Positions 35,983 through 42,729 of a DNA stretch of 42,729 nt are shown piece after piece. The position numbers were made by a program, and so were the translations under genes. Every line of letters starts with the position of its first letter. Position 1 is the stretch's first letter. The DNA is from an uncultured Pelagibacteraceae bacterium (GTDB lineage Bacteria; Pseudomonadota; Alphaproteobacteria; Pelagibacterales; Pelagibacteraceae), in contig CACMOQ010000008.1 of the NCBI GenBank assembly GCA_902615445.1, positions 1-42,729 on the forward strand, read 5' to 3'. The notes beneath the pieces are model-generated. The model saw only the letters and a list, made by a program, of their open reading frames with translations. It was not told where the DNA came from and ran no database searches.

Positions 35983-36454
35983 TAATCTTATTTTTATTAA
36001 AAAATATTTCAGCAACAATAAGGCAAATAACACCTAAAGTAACAAATATATCAGCAATATTAAAAACAAACCAGTGAAAGTTAGATATGTGAAAATCTAT
36101 AAAGTCTGGAACAGATGAATATCTAATTCTATCAGTTAAATTTCCTAATGCTCCTCCAATTATCATAGAATAGAAATATGAGGATTGATCATGATTTCGA
36201 ATTAAAAATAGCAACATCAAAATTACTACCACAATCAAAAATGTTATTGAATTGTAATATAAGTCATTTTCAAAACTTAACAATCCAAATGCAATACCCT
36301 CATTCCAGATTAATTGAAGGTTTAAAAAACTTGTAAGGTAAATTACCTCATTCTGAGCTTTAAAAATGTTAATGATATAATATTTTGAAATTTGATCAGT
36401 TAGAAAAATTAAGAATATTAGTAAAAATTTTATTAGAAAAATTTTCTTATTCAT
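35975..36454 (-). CDS. lspA: Lipoprotein signal peptidase
   Basis: Cleaves signal peptides of prolipoproteins in the inner membrane. 159 residues, four helices. Motifs: LTDQISKYYI near the N-terminus, NEGIAFGLLS, GGALGNLTDRI, VPDFIDF and FNIADIFVTLGVI; the catalytic aspartates are probably D117 and D135. One-nucleotide overlap with ileS (TAATG). The lspA-ileS-ribF grouping is widespread in bacteria. Confidence 0.96.
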   Translation of the reverse strand: MNKKIFLIKFLLIFLIFLTDQISKYYIINIFKAQNEVIYLTSFLNLQLIWNEGIAFGLLSFENDLYYNSITFLIVVVILMLLFLIRNHDQSSYFYSMIIGGALGNLTDRIRYSSVPDFIDFHISNFHWFVFNIADIFVTLGVICLIVAEIFFNKNKINA

Positions 36455-39180
36455 TATTGAATATTACAATTCGGCCTGCTGCATCCCTCTTCACTTACTT
36501 TCCAACATAAAGAACATTTTTTTCCAGGAGCTTTTGTGGTTAAAACTTTAATCTCATTGTCTGAGCCTTGATTTATTTTTGCCGAAGAAGTAATACAAAT
36601 TTCAGCAAAGTCAACATCTTTAAAATTTTCAAATAGTTCTTGGCTTAATGTTATTTCTAAACTGGATTCTAAACTTGAACCAATTTCTTTACTTGCTCTT
36701 TTTTCTTCGATACTCAAATTACAAAAATCTCTTATTTTGATAAGTTTAGACCACCTTTCACCTAATTTTTCGTTATAAAATTTTTTTGGAAAATTTATAA
36801 ATTTTTGGAGATGAATACTTTTTTTTGATTTTGATATAAGTTGGTAAATTTCTTCAGTTGTAAATGATAAAATAGGCGCAAACCATTTAAGTAACGAATT
36901 TAAAATAATGTTTAATAATAATAGTGTAGATTTTCTTTTATCAGAGTTCTTAGGTTCACAATATAATGTGTCCTTTCTTATATCAAAATAAAAGGCTGAC
37001 AAATCTACAGTGCAAAAATTCAATAAATCCTTATAAAGATTATGAAAATTATAATTTTTAAAATTTTTTTCAAAATCTAAATTTAATTTATAAATCTTAT
37101 GTAAAATAAATTGCTCCAATTCCGGTAATTTATTAACTTCAACTTTTTCTAAATCATTTTCTTTAAATTTGTCATTTAAATTGCCTAATAGATATCTAAA
37201 GGTATTTCTTATTTTTCTATAGGACTCAGCATGCTGATCTAATATTGAATAGTCTATTCGGAGATCCTCAGCATAATTCGAGGAAGCAACCCAAATTCTA
37301 AGTATATCTGCGCCATATTTTTTAAGAATATCCTCTGGGGAAATTACATTTCCTAAAGATTTTGACATTTTTAAGCCTTTGCCATCAACTACAAAACCAT
37401 GAGAAAGAATAGACTCAAAAGGTGCACGATCTCTAGTGCCACAAGACTCTAAAAGAGACGAATGAAACCATCCCCTGTGTTGATCAGAGCCCTCGAGATA
37501 CATAGATGCAGGCCACTTTAAATCTTTTCTTTTTTCCAATACAAATGAGTGTGTAGATCCACTATCAAACCATACCTCTACGATATCACTTAACTTTTCA
37601 AAATCTTCAGCTTTATATTTTTTTCCGAGAAATTTTTGTGGATCATCCGAAAACCAACAATCAGATCCTTCTTTTTCATAAATTTTCGCAATGTTATCAA
37701 AAACTTCATTATCAATCAAAACTTCACCAGTCTTCTTGTTAATAAAAATAGGCAATGGAACTCCCCATACTCTTTGTCTTGAAACACACCAGTCGGGTCT
37801 TGTTTCAATCATCGATTTTAATCTTTCTTTTCCTTTGCTAGGATAGAAGGTTGTTTCATCAATTGCTTTTAAAGCTTTATTTCTAAGCTTATGACTGTCC
37901 ATAGAAATAAACCATTGAGGAGTTGCTCTGTGAACTAATGGTGCTTTGGACCTCCATGAATGAGGGTAGGAATGAACAAGTTCACCACTCGATAATAATT
38001 TTTTTTGTTCTTTTAATTTTTCAATCACAATAGAATTAGATTTAAAAATATGTATACCTTCAAAAAGTGCTACATTTTTTGTGTACCTTCCATCGCCATC
38101 AACTGTTTCAATTGCTTTAATTCCATTATTCATACACAAATTAAAATCATCAGGACCATGACTTGGCGCACAATGAACAATTCCAGTGCCTTGTTCTGTA
38201 GTAACAAAACTTGCTTCCAGCATAGGTATGTCATATTCATAACCAAGTTTTAAAAAAGGATGATTACATATTGTTCCTTTTAAATCTTTACCTTTAAAAT
38301 TCTTTAATTTTTTGAAACTTTGAATTTTGGTATCTTTTACAACTGTGTCTATTAATGTATCTGCTATAACAATTTTCTTATTTTTAAAGTCTCTATGGTC
38401 ATTTACTTCAATTAATAAATAATCTAGGCTTTCATTGTAGGCCAATGCTTTGTTAGCTGGAATAGTCCATGGGGTAGTTGTCCAAATTACTATTTCACTA
38501 TCATTTAATTCTTTAATATTTGATGATTTAACTGGAAAAGATGCATAAATAGTATCTGACCTATGATCTTGATACTCAACTTCTGCATCTGCTAAAGCTG
38601 TTTTTTCAACTGTGGACCATAAAACAGGTTTAAAGCCTCTATACAAACTTCCTTCCTTTAAAAATTTACCTAGTTCTCTTACTATTTGAGCCTCAGCATC
38701 AAAGCTCATTGTAGAGTAATAATTATCCCAATCTCCTACAACTCCTAACCTTTTAAATTGATCTTTATGAATTTCTATCCATTTTTCTGCAAAGGCTCTG
38801 CATTCTTTTCGAAACTCAACGATTGGAACTTCATTTTTGTTTTTTTTATTTTTTTTGTATTGTTCTTCAATTTTCCATTCTATTGGTAATCCATGGCAAT
38901 CCCATCCTGGAACATAGACTGAGTCTTTTCCATCCATTTGATGAAATCTCACAATTATATCTTTTAAAATTTTATTTAAAGCTGTTCCCATGTGTATATT
39001 ACCATTGGCATATGGAGGACCATCATGAAGAACAAATTTTTCTTCTCCTTTTCTTGATTTTCTTAATTCATCGTAAAGATTTATATTTTGCCAAAGTTTT
39101 AAAATTTCAGGTTCTCGTGTTGGCAAATTTGCTTTCATCGAAAAAGCGGTTTTAGGAAGATTTATTTGAGATTTACTCAT
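36454..39180 (-). CDS. ileS: Isoleucyl-tRNA synthetase
   Basis: Charges tRNA-Ile. 908 residues, class I. Signature region PPYANGNIHMGTALNKILKD near residue 55-75 carries HMGT where HxGH is usual; YVPGWDCHGLPIEWKIEE, WTTTPWTIPANKAL (editing domain), and KMSKS (GLKMSKSLGN, near residue 605) are standard. The C-terminal zinc finger is present as KKCSLCWK...GCSRPNCNI. The start overlaps the stop of ribF by 4 nt. Confidence 0.97.
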   Translation of the reverse strand: MSKSQINLPKTAFSMKANLPTREPEILKLWQNINLYDELRKSRKGEEKFVLHDGPPYANGNIHMGTALNKILKDIIVRFHQMDGKDSVYVPGWDCHGLPIEWKIEEQYKKNKKNKNEVPIVEFRKECRAFAEKWIEIHKDQFKRLGVVGDWDNYYSTMSFDAEAQIVRELGKFLKEGSLYRGFKPVLWSTVEKTALADAEVEYQDHRSDTIYASFPVKSSNIKELNDSEIVIWTTTPWTIPANKALAYNESLDYLLIEVNDHRDFKNKKIVIADTLIDTVVKDTKIQSFKKLKNFKGKDLKGTICNHPFLKLGYEYDIPMLEASFVTTEQGTGIVHCAPSHGPDDFNLCMNNGIKAIETVDGDGRYTKNVALFEGIHIFKSNSIVIEKLKEQKKLLSSGELVHSYPHSWRSKAPLVHRATPQWFISMDSHKLRNKALKAIDETTFYPSKGKERLKSMIETRPDWCVSRQRVWGVPLPIFINKKTGEVLIDNEVFDNIAKIYEKEGSDCWFSDDPQKFLGKKYKAEDFEKLSDIVEVWFDSGSTHSFVLEKRKDLKWPASMYLEGSDQHRGWFHSSLLESCGTRDRAPFESILSHGFVVDGKGLKMSKSLGNVISPEDILKKYGADILRIWVASSNYAEDLRIDYSILDQHAESYRKIRNTFRYLLGNLNDKFKENDLEKVEVNKLPELEQFILHKIYKLNLDFEKNFKNYNFHNLYKDLLNFCTVDLSAFYFDIRKDTLYCEPKNSDKRKSTLLLLNIILNSLLKWFAPILSFTTEEIYQLISKSKKSIHLQKFINFPKKFYNEKLGERWSKLIKIRDFCNLSIEEKRASKEIGSSLESSLEITLSQELFENFKDVDFAEICITSSAKINQGSDNEIKVLTTKAPGKKCSLCWKVSEEGCSRPNCNIQ

Positions 39181-40109
39181 TTTATTTTTTTTGCCTTTAA
39201 TAAGTCAGTTTTAATTTGTTTTCTAAGTTGGACGACATCTTTAAATTTTTTTTCTTTTCTAATAAATTTTTTAAATTCTACTGTTAAATACTTATTATAA
39301 AGATTTCCAGAAAAATTAAATAAATGAACTTCCAATAATATTTTATTTCCATTAAATGTTGGTCGATAGCCTAAATTTGCAATCCCTTTTATGTGATTAT
39401 TTTTGCCATATCTTTTTGCTTGAACCGCATATACACCTGGGCAAGCTAAAATATAATCTTTAATATCAATGTTTGCTGTCGGGAAACCGATTTTTTTTCC
39501 AAGCTGTCTTCCTTTTTGAACCTTTCCAGCAATTGACCAATTTCTATTCAGAATTTTATTCGCTTTTTCTAATTTTCCTCTTTGTAAAAGTTTTCTAACT
39601 AACGAAGAAGATGCTATTTTTTTATTTGTTAATAGTGGTTGTGGTTTAACTACCTTATAACCACACATTCTCTCAAATTTAATCAACTGTCTAACATTAC
39701 CTTCTCTCTTGTTCCCAAATCTAAAATTATTACTTACAAAAATGAATTTTGGTTTTAACTTTTTACCTAATATTTCTTTAATGAAAGTTATAGATTTTAT
39801 TTTTGAGAATTTTCGATCAAACTTTTTTATTATCAGAAAATCTACATTAAGATTTTTGAGATTATCGATTTTTTGTTGTAAATTAGAGATTCTAAAATTA
39901 TCTAAATTCTTATTAAAAAACATTTTTGGCATTGGTTCAAAAGTCAACACGCCAATTTTTGAGGAATATTTTTTTTTATATTTCTTAGCTAATGATAATA
40001 ATTTTTGATGTCCTTTGTGAACTCCGTCAAAATTTCCAATTAATATAATAGATTCTTGATATCTTGGATTGATATTAAAATTTTTATATATTACTTTTAA
40101 TTTTACCAT
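39177..40109 (-). CDS. ribF: Bifunctional riboflavin kinase/FAD synthetase RibF
   Basis: Makes FMN and FAD from riboflavin. 310 residues, two domains: N-terminal FAD synthetase with IGNFDGVHKGHQKLL and FVSNNFRFGNKREG, and C-terminal riboflavin kinase with GKKIGFPTANI, GVYAVQAKRYG and LEVHLFNFSGNLYNKYL. Supplies flavin for enzymes in this window such as CrtI and the FAD monooxygenase. Seven-nt overlap with the HAD gene upstream. Confidence 0.96.
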   Translation of the reverse strand: MVKLKVIYKNFNINPRYQESIILIGNFDGVHKGHQKLLSLAKKYKKKYSSKIGVLTFEPMPKMFFNKNLDNFRISNLQQKIDNLKNLNVDFLIIKKFDRKFSKIKSITFIKEILGKKLKPKFIFVSNNFRFGNKREGNVRQLIKFERMCGYKVVKPQPLLTNKKIASSSLVRKLLQRGKLEKANKILNRNWSIAGKVQKGRQLGKKIGFPTANIDIKDYILACPGVYAVQAKRYGKNNHIKGIANLGYRPTFNGNKILLEVHLFNFSGNLYNKYLTVEFKKFIRKEKKFKDVVQLRKQIKTDLLKAKKIK

Positions 40110-40921
40110 TTTAATTCCGATTGAATATAATTACAAATTGCTTCGTAAGATTTTGCAACTTTTTCAATTCCTTTTTCTTTAATCTCATTTTTATGAATTC
40201 CATTTGAAATTATCAAAGAATCATAATTCAAAAGGTTTGCTCCTTTTATATCAGTATTTAAATTATCACCTATAGAAAGAATTTTTTTATTTTTGTTATC
40301 AATAGATTGATTATAAACTTCAGGATAAGGTTTTCCAAAATAAACGACTTCTCCACCCATTTTTTCAAAAATCATTGCAACAGAACCAGCACAAAATTCT
40401 CTTGTGTTTCCTCTGTCAACTATTAAATCAGGATTTGTGCAAATCATTTTTTTTTTTATATTTTTTTCGAACAAATTTTTATAATAATTTAAGTCCTCAT
40501 TGTGTTCATCAAACAATCCAGTACATAAAATATATTCGCTTTTTTCTATATTATCTAATTTCATTTTTTTAAAGTCTTTAAATAAATCAAAATCTCTTGG
40601 TGGACCCACGTGAAAGAAAGATTTATTAATTAAATTTTTATTTAAGTAAATGAGAGCTGCCTCACCAGAGGTAAAAACATGATCTCTAATTTCTTTCTCC
40701 ATGCCTAGTTTTTGTAAAAAAGATTTAACTACATAATTAGGTCTGGGTGCATTTGTGAGTAAAATATAGTCCTTTCCTTTTTTATTGATTTCTTTAAGAA
40801 CTTTTATCGCTTCAAGGTGTAGAGTAACCCCATTATGGACCACCCCCCATAAATCAACATAAAATAGCTGATAATTGTCTGCTATAGAACTTAGACCTTC
40901 GTTATCTAAATTTTTAGTCAT
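40103..40921 (-). CDS. HAD phosphatase, NagD-like subfamily IIA (TIGR01459 type)
   Basis: A 272-residue HAD hydrolase. Nucleophile motif FYVDLWGVVHNG, where the usual DxD is DLWG, motif II TNAPRPNYVV, lysine in FGKPYPEVYN, and SIGDNLNTDIKGANLLNYDS. The DxWGVxH..... start defines the TIGR01459 group found in alphaproteobacteria beside ribF/ileS. Substrate unknown. It diverges from groES across a 123-nt region. Confidence 0.88.
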   Translation of the reverse strand: MTKNLDNEGLSSIADNYQLFYVDLWGVVHNGVTLHLEAIKVLKEINKKGKDYILLTNAPRPNYVVKSFLQKLGMEKEIRDHVFTSGEAALIYLNKNLINKSFFHVGPPRDFDLFKDFKKMKLDNIEKSEYILCTGLFDEHNEDLNYYKNLFEKNIKKKMICTNPDLIVDRGNTREFCAGSVAMIFEKMGGEVVYFGKPYPEVYNQSIDNKNKKILSIGDNLNTDIKGANLLNYDSLIISNGIHKNEIKEKGIEKVAKSYEAICNYIQSELKW

Positions 40922-41044
40922 GAAATTAATCTATAAACCATAAAACCCACAAATTCCTTTGTTTTTTAACTAACTAATTTTTAACTATATCTTGAAATAG
41001 TAAGGTCAATCTCTATATGAAGACCATACTAATAAGGAGAATTT
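40922..41044. promoter_or_regulatory. Divergent regulatory region HAD phosphatase / groES
   Basis: The longest gap in the window. It carries two direct copies of TTTTTAACTA (40963-40972 and 40978-40987), the RpoH-type promoter described separately, and the groES Shine-Dalgarno AAGGAG (41034-41039). No CIRCE inverted repeat (HrcA operator) is present. No tRNA or small ORF is supported. Confidence 0.55.
40991..41018 (+). promoter_or_regulatory. RpoH (sigma32)-type heat-shock promoter of groESL
   Basis: CTTG (40991-40994, within CTTGAAA), exactly 17 nt, then TCTATAT (41012-41018). The alphaproteobacterial RpoH consensus is CTTG-N17/18-CYTATNT; the only mismatch is the first base of the -10. It starts 54 nt before the groES ATG. 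groESL control by RpoH is known in many proteobacteria; activity here is inferred. Confidence 0.6.
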
Positions 41045-41335
41045 ATGAAATTTAGACCGTTACACGATAGAGTTTTAATTGAAGTTTTAGATAGTAGCGA
41101 AAAAACTGCTGGTGGAATAATCATACCTGATACGGCACAGGAGAAACCTCAGGAAGGCAAAGTTGTTGCTGTTGGCGGTGGTGCAAAAACTGAAGACGGC
41201 AAAACGATACCAATGGATGTAAAAGTTGGAGATAAAGTTTTGTTTGGTAAATGGTCAGGAACCGAAGTCAAAATTGATGGCAAAGAATACAGCATAATGA
41301 AAGAATCAGACATTATGGGTATTTCAAGCAAATAA
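41045..41335 (+). CDS. groES: Co-chaperonin GroES
   Basis: The heptameric lid of the GroEL chamber. 96 residues, full length. [29 protein letters not shown] contains the roof strand and the mobile loop (AGGIIIP, key for GroEL contact); [19 protein letters not shown] and the C-terminal [10 protein letters not shown] are standard. A clear SD AAGGAG stands 5 nt before the ATG. groEL follows after 24 nt. Confidence 0.98.
   Translation: MKFRPLHDRVLIEVLDSSEKTAGGIIIPDTAQEKPQEGKVVAVGGGAKTEDGKTIPMDVKVGDKVLFGKWSGTEVKIDGKEYSIMKESDIMGISSK

Positions 41336-42729
<1,394 letters not shown>

Noticed and set aside
38823..39155. 110-residue plus-strand frame opposite ileS
   Set aside because: Lies wholly over the conserved N-terminal half of IleS and has a random hydrophobic composition.
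40922..41044. tRNA, small RNA or CIRCE element in the largest gap
   Set aside because: No cloverleaf, no CIRCE repeat and no conserved ORF can be seen; only promoter-like elements are supported.

Overview
The window is a dense, A+T-rich stretch (G+C around 30% by eye) of an alphaproteobacterial chromosome. It most resembles SAR11 (Pelagibacterales). The reasons are the strong A/T bias with Lys/Asn/Ile-rich proteins, the near absence of intergenic DNA (most neighbours overlap by 1-17 nt or lie within 20 nt), a CcrM-type methylase, the alphaproteobacterial order mutY-DUF721-dsbA-smc, an F0 ATP synthase operon separated from F1, a complete aa3-type oxidase cluster, and a retinal-forming crtIBY-blh operon. 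I see no tRNA, rRNA, IS element, phage gene or CRISPR array, and no gene-free gap above about 125 nt.

Layout. (1) nt 1-2946: 3' end of the CcrM methylase facing an FAD monooxygenase and mutY. (2) 2947-8774 (+): DUF721/DciA-like gene, DsbA-like thioredoxin, a very short smc, then F0 ATP synthase atpI-B-E-F'-F. (3) 8815-15442 (+): crtI-crtB-crtY-blh, which make beta-carotene and then retinal, coupled to ispH, thrB and rnhA. (4) 15473-23576 (-): rsmE, then coxB-coxA-ctaB-coxF-like-ctaG-coxC-surf1-thrC-peroxiredoxin. The coxF-like gene encodes a 41-residue membrane protein. (5) 23594-26764: HAD dehalogenase, double CDGSH protein, pirin, quinone oxidoreductase and, on the other strand, DUF2721. 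(6) 26817-32465 (+): ubiA followed by the lipid A/Kdo block msbA-waaA-lpxK-lpxL. (7) 32467-34499: DUF2093 (-), purD and rsmD (+). (8) 34496-40921 (-): pgi, BamF-like lipoprotein, lspA, ileS, ribF, HAD phosphatase. (9) 41045-42729 (+): groES and a groEL that runs off the window and is internally broken.

How the genes work together. IspH supplies isoprenoid precursors. CrtB, CrtI, CrtY and Blh convert the C20 diphosphate into retinal, the chromophore of proteorhodopsin. Rhodopsin and a GGPP synthase are not in the window. The retinal genes lie 40 nt downstream of the membrane part of the ATP synthase, the machine that would use a light-driven proton gradient. The cox cluster encodes the respiratory proton pump and its heme A/copper assembly factors.

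Main points for a second look: groEL lacks about 95 codons of its apical domain at an A8 tract and changes frame there (a real deletion or an assembly/amplification chimera); SMC is about 350 residues shorter than usual with no recognisable hinge; there is a good RpoH-type promoter before groES; an identical 12-mer lies in the groES and pirin upstream regions; mutY and the DUF721 gene diverge with zero nucleotides between their start codons. I did not find a clearly new multi-gene system. Most of the window is recognisable housekeeping and energy metabolism.
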